Shown in pieces: positions 44,011 through 52,816 of a DNA stretch of 64,000 nt. The DNA comes from JAAYRG01 sp964643255. GTDB lineage: Bacteria; Bacillota; Clostridia; Lachnospirales; Lachnospiraceae. Position numbers and translations under genes: made by a program. How positions within the stretch are numbered: position 1 is the first letter of the stretch; every line of letters begins with the position of its first letter. The stretch covers positions 5,555-69,554 of the forward strand of contig CAZXSM010000002.1 of assembly GCA_964643255.1 (NCBI GenBank). The letters are read 5' to 3'. The notes beneath the pieces were generated by a model. That model saw nothing but the letters and a program-made list of their open reading frames with translations, was not told the origin of the DNA and did no database searches.

Positions 44011-44787
44011 TTATTCTTCATTATCTACTTCTTCATTATTCTCTTCTTCAATGCCTGCGTCTTCACTACCAGCTACTTCACTACTTACTTCTATATTTTC
44101 CGATTCTTCTTCATTAGCAGCTTTTTCATCAGAATGAATGATTTTCTCTGAATCAGCAAGTTCTTCTGTTATGGCAATCTCTAGTTTACTTTCATCAAAG
44201 TCTGAATCCTCGCCAAATTCATCTGGATATTCTTCTATGGCTTGTTCTTTAACTTTTTCTTTGAAGTCTATTATTTTATCAGACTTAATTTCTGGTAATT
44301 CATCTATAGATTCTAATCCGAAGCTTCGTAAGAAGTCCTGGCTAGTTCCAAATAATATTGGTTTACCAGGGGAATCCATTCTTCCAAGTTCACATACTAA
44401 GTTATACTCTATTAACTTATTAATACTATGGATACATGATACCCCTCTAATTGCTTCTACTTCTGCCCTAGTAATAGGTTGCTTGTAAGCTATTATAGAT
44501 AGGGTTTCTAATAAGACATCAGTCAGGACATGCCTCTTAGGTACATTAATAAGCTTAATTATAGCTTCGTACATCTCAGGCTTTGTACACATTTGAAAAG
44601 AATTGTCTATTTCAACTATCTTAATGCCCCTATCTTCACTGTCATACTTGTCCATCATCTTATATATAATTCTTCTAGTCGTTTCTTTATCGTGTCCAAC
44701 ACATTGTGCTAAACTATTTAGTTCAACGGCATCCCCTGTCGCATACAATATTGCTTCTATAGTTGCCTCTACTCTTTTAATTTTCAC
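44011..44787 (-). CDS. scpB: Segregation and condensation protein B
   Basis: A 258-residue ScpB: two winged-helix domains (KRVEATIEAILYATGDAVELNSLAQCVGHD; TIIAYKQPITRAEVEAIRGV) that pair with ScpA on SMC. After residue 180 an acidic, low-complexity tail of about 70 residues (rich in Glu and Ser) follows, longer than the usual ScpB C-terminus. The start overlaps the end of scpA by 11 bases. Confidence 0.94.
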   Translation of the reverse strand: MKIKRVEATIEAILYATGDAVELNSLAQCVGHDKETTRRIIYKMMDKYDSEDRGIKIVEIDNSFQMCTKPEMYEAIIKLINVPKRHVLTDVLLETLSIIAYKQPITRAEVEAIRGVSCIHSINKLIEYNLVCELGRMDSPGKPILFGTSQDFLRSFGLESIDELPEIKSDKIIDFKEKVKEQAIEEYPDEFGEDSDFDESKLEIAITEELADSEKIIHSDEKAANEEESENIEVSSEVAGSEDAGIEEENNEEVDNEE

Positions 44788-45574
44788 TTAAAAGTGCCTC
44801 CGTCTGAATACTATCCTCATTTTTATTTATTGCCTTATCAGTACGAGTGATAATAAAGTCATCAAATAGCTTGTTTTGTTTAATTACTACTTGTCCTCTT
44901 TTAGTGAGTTCTAATACTCCTAAAAATGTTACTATCAATTCTTGTTTGCTAATATTATCTGTTAGTAGGTCAGTAAATGTATACTTTTTGTGGTCATAAG
45001 TATAATTTACTATGAAGTTTAATTTGTCAGCCATATTAACCTTTTCTTGCTCTATATCCCCAAATTTACTACGTATAGGGTCAATTTTTTCTTTCTGTTT
45101 TTTCATTATGGATAAAAATGTTTTGTGGATATCCATTACAGAAAGGCCATCAGTTAACTGGGCTGGATCAACTTCTTCCTTGAATTCATAAACTTCTTTT
45201 GGTACTGTAGATTCTTTAAATATAGTTTTTGATGCATTAACTTCTTTATCTTTTAAAACATTGGAAATATACTTAAACATCTTATATTCAAGAAGACGTT
45301 CAACTAATTCATATCTCGGATCTTCGTCATCTTCATCATCTTCATCTTTTGGTAATAACATTTTAGACTTTATCCTAAGTAATTCACTTGCCATTACTAA
45401 GAATTCACTCATACTGCCTAAATCCTTATATTCCATATCATTTATATAATCAATATATTGTTCTGTTATTTCAATAATAGGAATATCATAAATATTCACT
45501 TTGTTTTTATCTATTAAATGAAGTAATAAGTCCAAAGGGCCTTCAAATACCTCTAATTTTACTGATATACTCAT
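44777..45574 (-). CDS. scpA: Segregation and condensation protein A
   Basis: A 265-residue kleisin: VKLEVFEGPLDLLLHLIDKNKVNIYDIPI at the front, LLRIKSKMLLP next, and the C-terminal winged helix FTDLLTDNISKQELIVTFLGVLELTKRGQV. It bridges SMC heads in chromosome condensation. Forms an operon with scpB and the S2P-like and phosphoesterase genes upstream. Confidence 0.95.
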   Translation of the reverse strand: MSISVKLEVFEGPLDLLLHLIDKNKVNIYDIPIIEITEQYIDYINDMEYKDLGSMSEFLVMASELLRIKSKMLLPKDEDDEDDEDPRYELVERLLEYKMFKYISNVLKDKEVNASKTIFKESTVPKEVYEFKEEVDPAQLTDGLSVMDIHKTFLSIMKKQKEKIDPIRSKFGDIEQEKVNMADKLNFIVNYTYDHKKYTFTDLLTDNISKQELIVTFLGVLELTKRGQVVIKQNKLFDDFIITRTDKAINKNEDSIQTEALLSEN

Positions 45575-45594
45575 AATAACCTTTCTTGCCTTAC

Positions 45595-46200
45595 TTAAGT
45601 AATAAGAAAAATGTTCATAATTATTAATGTTAAATTAGGTAAAATATTAAACATCAAAAATAACAAAAGAATAATTTTTATAGCAAAATCATTCTTAACA
45701 ACTGAATTATAAGCATCAAAAGACCTTGATGCAATTAGTAAACCCATATCAAAGGTAGCTATCGGAAACAAGTTGACAAGAAACATCCCCATACTTGTTG
45801 TAGCCATATATAATATAAATGTAAATGCTAATTTGTAAAATAAACTGGCATCTTTAAAGGGTATATTAACTGTATTTATAGTCATTATATTAAGTAATAA
45901 CATAGATAAGAAAAATACACATAACAAAGAAGCAAAACCAATGATACTCATAGCTTTATTATTCTTCTTGTCATTTAACCTATATACATATGGTTTTGAA
46001 AATCCTGCATTAGCTGTTACACAAAATATCAAACCAATAGGGTCAATATATTGATAAATGGCAAATATATTCTTTTTATATGATGGCCTATCTTGTTTGT
46101 ATGTATTAGCAAAATAAATAGCCTTGGGTAATTCATGTAATATCATAACAAGTATAGATGCCAGAATTAATAGTAGTAGCTGAATCAATTGGTTTACCAT
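45595..46200 (-). CDS. Site-2-protease-like membrane protein, protease motif lost
   Basis: A 201-residue membrane protein with the layout of M50 (site-2) proteases: the first helix contains ILHELPKAIY, where the zinc motif HExxH should be, but the second His is Lys26; the loop GFSKPYVY matches GxxKPVPV; and NLFPIATFDMG matches NLLPIPPLDGG and keeps Asp151. With one zinc ligand gone it is unlikely to cleave proteins. It may act as a scaffold or regulatory pseudoprotease. It sits just upstream of scpA, and its ATG overlaps the stop of the phosphoesterase gene. Confidence 0.75.
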   Translation of the reverse strand: MVNQLIQLLLLILASILVMILHELPKAIYFANTYKQDRPSYKKNIFAIYQYIDPIGLIFCVTANAGFSKPYVYRLNDKKNNKAMSIIGFASLLCVFFLSMLLLNIMTINTVNIPFKDASLFYKLAFTFILYMATTSMGMFLVNLFPIATFDMGLLIASRSFDAYNSVVKNDFAIKIILLLFLMFNILPNLTLIIMNIFLIT

Positions 46201-47072
46201 TATTGAAGTTGCTCCCTTTCTAAAGTTACAGTCATAAGTTCTGGTCTATTAAAAACTCTTACAGGTATTGTATGAGTCCCTAGTCCTCTAGAAACAAGCA
46301 TAACTTGTTCTCCTTTTTTAAAACATCCTCCATCATACTTAGGAAACAATTTAAGTTGTGGAGAAATAAGGCCTCCTATAAAAGGTAACCTAACAATTCC
46401 ACCATGCATATGTCCTGATAACATCAAATCAAAATTGTTTTTTATATATTCCTCAAAGTAAATAGGATTATGTGCAATTACTATATTATAGCATTCTTTA
46501 TCCAATTTTCCTATTAATTTTTCAATATATCCATCTTTAAATTGAGGTATATTGATTCTTCCAAAAAAGGATAAATCTATTGTTAGCCCACTTATAGATA
46601 TGGTCTCATCATCTTTTGTTAACTTAAGAGTATGGTTATCTAATAGCTTAACATCTAACTCTTCTAGCTTATTGATATATTGGTCCCACTTATCATTGTA
46701 ATGTCTACCTTGTACCATAATTCTTTGTTCATGATTACCAAGACCATAATATATAGGATATTGTGAAGATAAGTTTTCAAGAAATGATGTGGCAACAACA
46801 AAATCCTCATTTCTATTACCTACTATCATATCTCCAGCTATAATTATAAAACTTGGCTTGATTTTGTTAATTGCCTGGAATAATTTCTTGTTATTGATAC
46901 CAAACGTATTGTTATGCAAGTCAGCTATTACAACAAAAGTAATACCAGAAAATTTTTCTGGTATTTTCTTTGATTTTATCTTGTAATTAGTAATCTCAAG
47001 ATTTGTGTTTTCATATTTTATATATATCAAAAATAATATAATAAGTATTAAAAGTATTATGATATATTTCAT
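46200..47072 (-). CDS. Membrane-anchored metallophosphoesterase (YaeI/YkuE-like)
   Basis: A 290-residue calcineurin-like phosphoesterase. One N-terminal membrane helix (YIIILLILIILFLIYI), then DLHNNTFG, GDMIVG, GNHEQ and SGHMHGG, a complete di-metal site. Relatives act on lipid-linked or nucleotide phosphates. The ORF opens at a TTG (47090), but ATG 47072 after GAGAGGT is the likelier start. The one-base overlap ATGA couples it to the next gene. Confidence 0.88.
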   Translation of the reverse strand: MKYIIILLILIILFLIYIKYENTNLEITNYKIKSKKIPEKFSGITFVVIADLHNNTFGINNKKLFQAINKIKPSFIIIAGDMIVGNRNEDFVVATSFLENLSSQYPIYYGLGNHEQRIMVQGRHYNDKWDQYINKLEELDVKLLDNHTLKLTKDDETISISGLTIDLSFFGRINIPQFKDGYIEKLIGKLDKECYNIVIAHNPIYFEEYIKNNFDLMLSGHMHGGIVRLPFIGGLISPQLKLFPKYDGGCFKKGEQVMLVSRGLGTHTIPVRVFNRPELMTVTLEREQLQ

Positions 47073-47154
47073 ATCTTCTGTACCTCTCAAATATGATAAG
47101 TTGGTCTTACTTTTCTAAAATTTACTTTGCTATTTATATAAATAGACTAGCTAC

Positions 47155-47182
47155 ATTATACTACAATTACACTTTTTAACAA
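47155..47182 (-). promoter_or_regulatory. Promoter of the phosphoesterase-S2P-scpAB operon
   Basis: On the minus strand TTGTTA (47177-47182), 16 bases, TATAAT (47155-47160). A 16-bp palindrome CTATTTATATAAATAG (47130-47145) lies in the early leader. Confidence 0.55.
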
Positions 47183-47316
47183 CTAATAAGTATAAAGTCA
47201 AGTATGTAAAAGGTCTCTATTTTGAAAAATGTAAGGTAATTATAAAGGCACATTTATTCAAAAAAGAAACCTATATTGTCAAACAGGATGTTAATTTTTA
47301 TACTTTATTAATAACT

Positions 47317-48549
47317 TTATAGGTTTTGCGACAGGATAAACTTATAAAAAGCATTATTTAAACAATCTAAAAATGTCGCCTTTTCAATAGTCTCTGCGGC
47401 TACCACATTAACTGAACCAATTTCCTTATTGTTGGCATAATATAGAATTTCTCCTACACTATCATTTTCATTAATAGGTGCTTGAACTTCTTCTAAAAGC
47501 CTTACTTCTTTAGTGATACTATCAGGATCAGTATCTCTCATACACAAATATGTAAACTCATCATCAACCCTATATATTAATTCTTCCTTAACTCCCCAAT
47601 CAACTTCTATTGGAATTATTTCTAAATCATCATTATTATCCTTAAATAATTTACAATTAGCAAAGCCATAATCAAGTAATTTAGAAGCCTCGCTAAATCT
47701 TATCTTGGTAGTAGGGGCTGCCATAATTACAGCTATTAAGTCCATATCATCCCTATTAGCCGTTGCTGATAAACAGTACTTAGCTAAACTTGTAGACCCT
47801 GTTTTTAAGCCAGTAATTCCATCATAAAAACGGACTAGACGATTGGTGTTAGTTAAGCCAAATTCACTTTCACCCTTTCTAGTTTTATGTATTATAGTAT
47901 CCATCCAGATAGTTGAGTAATCGCTTATTTCTGGAAATTTTGTAACCAACTCTTTAGACATTATCCCAATATCATGTGCAGTTGAATAATGTCCATCTGC
48001 ATCCAAACCATAACTATTAACAAAGTTGGTATTATTCATTTCTAATTCTTTTGCCCTTTCATTCATTCTCCTAATAAATTCTTCTTCTGTTCCTGCTACA
48101 AACTCAGCCATGGCCACGCTTGCATCATTAGCGCTGGCTATAGCAATACATTTTATCATGGTTTCTACAGTTTGTATTTCATTAGGTTCAAGATAAACCT
48201 GAGATCCTCCAAGGGATGCAGCATGTTCGCTAACTGAAATTTCATCTTGAAGGGAAAACTCGCCTGCATCTAATGCTTCAAATATAAGCAACATAGTCAT
48301 TATCTTAGTTATACTTGCAGGAGGCAGCTTCTCATTCATATTTTTTTCATATATAATTTCTCCTGTGGATCCTTCAATTAATACTGCTGAAGCTGATTCA
48401 ATCTCTATACCCATATCCTTAGTTTCTGTAACTTCGGTATTTTCTGTATCTTCAGAAATTTCTTCTGGGCTAGCTATTACAGTAATAGGTGTAAATATAC
48501 CTGTAAATATAAAAATCACAGTTAATATAACACTTAATATTCTTTTCAT
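47317..48549 (-). CDS. D-alanyl-D-alanine carboxypeptidase (DacF type), copy 2
   Basis: A 410-residue carboxypeptidase with a cleavable signal (ILSVILTVIFIFTGIFTPI), SITKIM (SxxK), SAND (SxN) and KTGST. An acidic stretch after the signal (EDTENTEVTET) precedes the catalytic domain. It is a paralogue of 32559-33830, with which it shares the SD region GGACGTGA. One of the two may be spore-specific (DacF trims cortex), but sequence alone does not say which. Confidence 0.9.
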   Translation of the reverse strand: MKRILSVILTVIFIFTGIFTPITVIASPEEISEDTENTEVTETKDMGIEIESASAVLIEGSTGEIIYEKNMNEKLPPASITKIMTMLLIFEALDAGEFSLQDEISVSEHAASLGGSQVYLEPNEIQTVETMIKCIAIASANDASVAMAEFVAGTEEEFIRRMNERAKELEMNNTNFVNSYGLDADGHYSTAHDIGIMSKELVTKFPEISDYSTIWMDTIIHKTRKGESEFGLTNTNRLVRFYDGITGLKTGSTSLAKYCLSATANRDDMDLIAVIMAAPTTKIRFSEASKLLDYGFANCKLFKDNNDDLEIIPIEVDWGVKEELIYRVDDEFTYLCMRDTDPDSITKEVRLLEEVQAPINENDSVGEILYYANNKEIGSVNVVAAETIEKATFLDCLNNAFYKFILSQNL

Positions 48550-48630
48550 GAACTTCTCACGTCCAACATTTCTTATTATATCTTAAGCTAAGATAAGCAA
48601 TTTTATACCAATTCTTCACGAGTTTTCAGA

Positions 48631-49206
48631 TTATTTAACTACTACTTTGCATTTTAAATGCTTATCACCAATCTTAGCTGTAATTACTGCCTTTCCTTTA
48701 GATATAGCTCTAACCTTGCCAAATCTATTTACTTTAACTACCTTACTATCACTGCTTGACCATTTAATCTTATTAAAGATATTAGTACCCTTAAGGTCCA
48801 GCCTATAAGTCTCACCTTCCTTAAGCTCTATTTCCTTCTTATTGAGCTTAACGACCCTTACCCTACATCTTAGTTCCTTATCATTGTATTTAACCCTTAT
48901 AAAGGTTTTTCCAGGCCTGAAAGCAATAATTGTTCCTAGGGGGGTAACTTCTGCAACTTTTATATCTAAAGATGAAAACTTTACTCGAATATTAACCCTT
49001 TGTACTCTTAATTTAAATGTCTCACCAGGTACCATAATTATATCCCTCTCATTTAACCTATTAAAAAAGGGCTTAAAAACATAACTCTTATAATATACAG
49101 ATGAGTTTGGAATTATTAGATACCATATAAGACCTATTAAAGCTATTATTAAAAGTATTTTCATTACTATATTTAATATGAAATTTAATTCTTTATTATT
49201 TTTCAA
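48631..49206 (-). CDS. Secreted/anchored protein with two Big2 immunoglobulin-like domains
   Basis: A 191-residue protein with an N-terminal helix (ILLIIALIGLIWYLIIP) anchoring it outside the cell. Two bacterial Ig-like (Big2) repeats follow, each with VPGETFKLRV/LKEGETYRLDL, a KVAEVTPLG/KVVKVNRFG strand and a GKTFIRV/GKAVITAK end. Such repeats are structural or adhesive; no catalytic domain is attached. Very Lys- and Arg-rich. Confidence 0.82.
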   Translation of the reverse strand: MKNNKELNFILNIVMKILLIIALIGLIWYLIIPNSSVYYKSYVFKPFFNRLNERDIIMVPGETFKLRVQRVNIRVKFSSLDIKVAEVTPLGTIIAFRPGKTFIRVKYNDKELRCRVRVVKLNKKEIELKEGETYRLDLKGTNIFNKIKWSSSDSKVVKVNRFGKVRAISKGKAVITAKIGDKHLKCKVVVK

Positions 49207-49268
49207 ATAACCACCTTCATTTATATTAAAAGTACTTACAATGTCTTTGTTATTAATATTATTCTGCC

Positions 49269-49297
49269 TTGACTAATAATATTATTAGGTTTAGAAT
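49269..49297 (+). promoter_or_regulatory. Promoter of the DAHP synthase gene
   Basis: TTGACT (49269-49274), 17 bases, TAGAAT (49292-49297). The leader is about 23 bases with AAGGAGG, so there is no room for attenuation. Confidence 0.68.
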
Positions 49298-49326
49298 TAA
49301 ATCTACAAATTATAAGGAGGATGGTT

Positions 49327-50358
49327 ATGAGTTTTAAGTATAAGAAGAAAATTATATCTCCAGCGGAGCTTAGACAAACTTATCCTATATCTGAAGCAGA
49401 TGCTTTGGTAAAACTTAATAGAGACAAAGAAATCAAAAAGGTAATTAGTGGAGAATCTGATAAGTTTTTACTAATTATTGGTCCATGTTCTGCAGATAAC
49501 GAGGATTCAGTATTAGAGTATGCTTATAAACTTGCTAAAGTACAAGAAAAAGTAAAAGATAAAGTTATTATTATTCCTAGAATATATACTAATAAGCCGA
49601 GAACTACAGGAGAGGGCTATAAAGGTATAGCTCATCAACCTGATCCTGATAAAAAACCAAGTGTTAGTGAAGGAATTCTTGCCATGAGAAGACTTCATGT
49701 ACGTGTTCTAAAAGAAACAGGGCTATCGGCAGCAGATGAAATGTTATATCCAGAAAACTCATCTTATATGACAGATATTCTATCATATGTAGCTATAGGT
49801 GCACGTTCAGTTGAAAACCAACAACATCGTTTAGTAGCAAGTGGTATGGATTGTGTTGCAGGTATGAAAAACCCTACAAGTGGTGATTTTAATGTTATGC
49901 TTAACTCTATAGTCGCCGCTCAAAAACAACATATTTTCCTATATCGTGGCTATGAGGTTCAAACGTCTGGTAATCCATATGCCCATGCTATAATTAGGGG
50001 AGCTGTTAATAAACACGGCCAGTCTATTCCTAATTATCATTATGAAGACTTAATATTGTTATCCAACCTATATCAAGAAAGAGACTTACAAAATCCAGCA
50101 TTAATTATAGATGTTAACCATGCAAATTCTAACAAGGATTATTCACAACAACCTAGAATAGTAAATGAAATCATGTATAACAGATCAATAAATTCCAGTT
50201 TAAATAATTTAATTAAAGGTGTTATGATAGAAAGTTATATCGAGTCTGGTAGGCAAGATACCCACGAACATGTTTATGGAAAATCAATTACCGACTCATG
50301 TTTAGGATGGGACGAATCAGAAAAGCTTATCTATTCAATAGCTGATAAACTTAAATAA
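49327..50358 (+). CDS. aroF: 3-deoxy-7-phosphoheptulonate synthase (class I, AroG/AroF type)
   Basis: A 343-residue class I-alpha DAHP synthase: IIGPCSADN, PRTTGEGYKG, VENQQHRLVASGMDCVAGMKNPTSGD and VMIESYIESGRQD, all typical of the AroF/G/H enzymes. It condenses PEP and erythrose-4-phosphate, the first step of aromatic amino acid synthesis. Two ATGs are in frame; the second (49327), six bases after AAGGAGG, is the right one because the first abuts that site. It is a lone gene: no other shikimate genes are near. Confidence 0.94.
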   Translation: MSFKYKKKIISPAELRQTYPISEADALVKLNRDKEIKKVISGESDKFLLIIGPCSADNEDSVLEYAYKLAKVQEKVKDKVIIIPRIYTNKPRTTGEGYKGIAHQPDPDKKPSVSEGILAMRRLHVRVLKETGLSAADEMLYPENSSYMTDILSYVAIGARSVENQQHRLVASGMDCVAGMKNPTSGDFNVMLNSIVAAQKQHIFLYRGYEVQTSGNPYAHAIIRGAVNKHGQSIPNYHYEDLILLSNLYQERDLQNPALIIDVNHANSNKDYSQQPRIVNEIMYNRSINSSLNNLIKGVMIESYIESGRQDTHEHVYGKSITDSCLGWDESEKLIYSIADKLK

Positions 50359-50402
50359 TTCTATTTATTAAATATAAAATTATCATAAGGAATGACCTAT
50401 TT

Positions 50403-50454
50403 AACAAGACTATTATAAAAAGTGATAACTACAACTTTTTATAATAGTCTTGTT
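50403..50454 (+). terminator. DAHP synthase gene terminator
   Basis: A 21-bp stem (AACAAGACTATTATAAAAAGT at 50403-50423 with its complement at 50434-50454) followed by TTTAATTT. The convergent spoIIM gene ends at its edge. Confidence 0.88.
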
Positions 50455-51063
50455 TTAATTTAAAATACTAATTATCTTAATCAAGACAAAGGATCCAACA
50501 TATGTTTCAAGTAAAGCTCCTAGGACCAAAAATATAGCTAAGACAAATATAAATACTCCATATTTCCCTGCAATTTCTAATGTACTTCTTTTACGCAAAC
50601 CATCATAATATAAATTCTTACATAGCCAGTATCCTCCACGAAAAGATAAAACCAAGACCGCAAGATATACTATAATTTGAGGAAAGGTATAGCCTATAAT
50701 TAAAAGTATCCCTTTGAACCCATATCCCATAATCATGACTGAAGCAAAAAAACCCGCTGAAATACCATAATACAACAAGATAAGAACCAGGCTACTAATC
50801 CCTATCTTTGTAAAGGAAATTCCCCAAATCAATGCAAAATTCTTAAAGTCCTTCCATAAGACATATTTTCTCAGAGTCTTATAGTCTATATCCATGTTTA
50901 TCAATATTTCATAATATGCCCCATTAAGTAAATCAATCTCATCCCAATAAAATCTTCTTAATACTCTAGAAAAAACTAATCCTAAAAATAGCCCAAAAGT
51001 AAAGACTATTAAGCCTGTCCAATTTTCTCCATATTTCTTCAGAAGCATTTTTATGTATTTCAT
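50455..51063 (-). CDS. spoIIM: Stage II sporulation protein M-like membrane protein
   Basis: A 202-residue membrane protein of the SpoIIM/DUF95 family: five helices, ending with IFLVLGALLETYV, the family's most conserved motif. SpoIIM is part of the DMP complex (with SpoIID and SpoIIP) that thins septal peptidoglycan during engulfment. The ORF opens at a TTG (51078), but ATG 51063 follows GAGGAG. No spoIID or spoIIP is adjacent. Confidence 0.82.
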   Translation of the reverse strand: MKYIKMLLKKYGENWTGLIVFTFGLFLGLVFSRVLRRFYWDEIDLLNGAYYEILINMDIDYKTLRKYVLWKDFKNFALIWGISFTKIGISSLVLILLYYGISAGFFASVMIMGYGFKGILLIIGYTFPQIIVYLAVLVLSFRGGYWLCKNLYYDGLRKRSTLEIAGKYGVFIFVLAIFLVLGALLETYVGSFVLIKIISILN

Positions 51064-51249
51064 ACACTTTCTCCTCAATATATTCTCTAAGCAAAACTAT
51101 GTATAATACTATGTCTTCTAATCAAGAAATATTCCAAAAGCAAACATGATTCCCAAAAACCAAAAATGCTAACTGAACAAACAAAGCTTGTCAGCTAGCA
51201 CCATTATTTCTTTTATTAAATTATCTTTCCTTATTACAAAATCTCTGTT

Positions 51250-52446
51250 CTAAAGCCCTTCAACAAAGCTTTGAATCCTGTCCATACCCTTTTTGATTTC
51301 CTCAAGAGAAACCGCATAGGATAAACGAATATAATCAGGACTTCCAAAGTCCATACAGGGAACAATTGCTACTTGGTAGTCATTAAGTAGTATATCTGCA
51401 AGATTACTAGTTGTCTCTATTTTCTTACCCTTATAAGACCTATCAAGTACATCTGTACAATCTACAAATATATAAAATGCACCTTTAGGATTAGTTAGGT
51501 CAAAGTAAGGCATGTTTTCCACTCTATCAACTATATATTTCCTTCTTTTATCAAATTCATTTCTCATATTAGCTACTGAATCTTGAGGCCCATTAATTGC
51601 CTCTGTTGCTGCTACTTGAGCAATTGAGTTTGGATTAGAGGTTTGGTGAGATTGAACACTGCTCATAAGTTTAGCAATTTCAGGACTAGAAGCCGTATAT
51701 CCTATTCTCCAACCAGTCATTGCATAGCTTTTTGATACTCCACTACATGTAATAGTTCTCTTATATATTTCCTCATTTAATGATGCAATACTTATATGCT
51801 CAGCTTCATCATATACTAAATACTCATATATCTCATCTGATAAAACATAGATATCCTTTTCTACTATTACTCTAGCTATCTCTTCTAATTCTTCTTTATT
51901 GTATACAACTCCTGAAGGATTACTTGGTGAATTAAGAATAAAAGCCTTGGTTTTATCAGTACAAGCCTTCTCAATTTGCTCTGGAGTAATTTTAAAGTCA
52001 TTGTCTTTAGTTGTTTCTACAAAAACTGGAGTGCCTCCTGCTAATTTAACAATTTCAGGGTAACTTAACCAATATGGTGTTTGAATAATAACTTCATCAC
52101 CAGGATTTAATATGGCTTGAAATATATTAGTTAATGAATGTTTTCCACCATTACTTATAACAATTTGATTTTCATTATAATCAATCTTATTGAATTCTTT
52201 TAGTTTCTTACATACCGCTTTTTTAAGATCATTGGTACCTGATGCCGGTGTATACCTAGTAAATCCTGCCTTAATAGCTTCTATTGCCGCATTAGATATA
52301 TTATCTGGTGTATCAAAATCTGGTTCTCCTGCACCAAATCCAACAACATCCATACCCATTGCCTTTAATTCCTTAGCTCTTGCAGTAATGGCAAGGGTTG
52401 ATGACGGCTTTACATTACCTGCTTTTCTTGATAACTCTAACGACAT
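51250..52446 (-). CDS. PLP-dependent class I aminotransferase (aspartate aminotransferase-like)
   Basis: A 398-residue fold-type I aminotransferase: FDTPDNISNAAIEAIKAG, TPASGTNDLKKAV, NSPSNPSG, YDEAEHISI and the PLP lysine in SKSYAMTGWRIGY. Its length and motifs are those of the AspC/AatA-Ib subgroup that acts on aspartate and, in many clostridia, aromatic or branched substrates. The exact substrate is not decided by sequence. SD AGGAGG. Confidence 0.92.
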   Translation of the reverse strand: MSLELSRKAGNVKPSSTLAITARAKELKAMGMDVVGFGAGEPDFDTPDNISNAAIEAIKAGFTRYTPASGTNDLKKAVCKKLKEFNKIDYNENQIVISNGGKHSLTNIFQAILNPGDEVIIQTPYWLSYPEIVKLAGGTPVFVETTKDNDFKITPEQIEKACTDKTKAFILNSPSNPSGVVYNKEELEEIARVIVEKDIYVLSDEIYEYLVYDEAEHISIASLNEEIYKRTITCSGVSKSYAMTGWRIGYTASSPEIAKLMSSVQSHQTSNPNSIAQVAATEAINGPQDSVANMRNEFDKRRKYIVDRVENMPYFDLTNPKGAFYIFVDCTDVLDRSYKGKKIETTSNLADILLNDYQVAIVPCMDFGSPDYIRLSYAVSLEEIKKGMDRIQSFVEGL

Positions 52447-52754
52447 TATATTCCTCCTATAATAAAGTTCATCTCATTTAATCATCTTATATTTTAATAT
52501 AATATTAATATTTATATAAACCCTAGTCTTGTTTATATCTTTTTAACTTTTAACATTAATTAAAACATTATTTTAGACATCTTATTATATAGTGATAAAT
52601 AAAGCAAGTAAAATTTACAAGTATTTCACTTTAAAGTATTAAAACTTTGCCTAGATAAAGTTTATTTGTTTGTAGTTTTATATGAAATTATTGATATACA
52701 GGCTGTAATGCCTATCAAACTTGATAAAGATATAATGATAAAGATTAAAAAGAT
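52447..52754. other. Intergenic stretch between aminotransferase and sugar permease genes
   Basis: AT-rich sequence with no recognisable RNA gene. On the minus strand a 34-codon hydrophobic ORF (52662-52766, GTG start) is visible, but it has no ribosome site and overlaps the terminator; see findings. Confidence 0.6.
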
Positions 52755-52779
52755 GGCTAAAACCACAAAGGTTTTAGCC
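52755..52779 (-). terminator. Terminator of the sugar ABC transporter operon
   Basis: Stem GGCTAAAACC with GGTTTTAGCC around ACAAA, followed by ATCTTTTT on the minus strand. The same 23-base core occurs at 62286-62310. Confidence 0.82.
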
Positions 52780-52816
52780 GTTAAATTATAATTTATATAA
52801 GTCACTTATGTATTAA

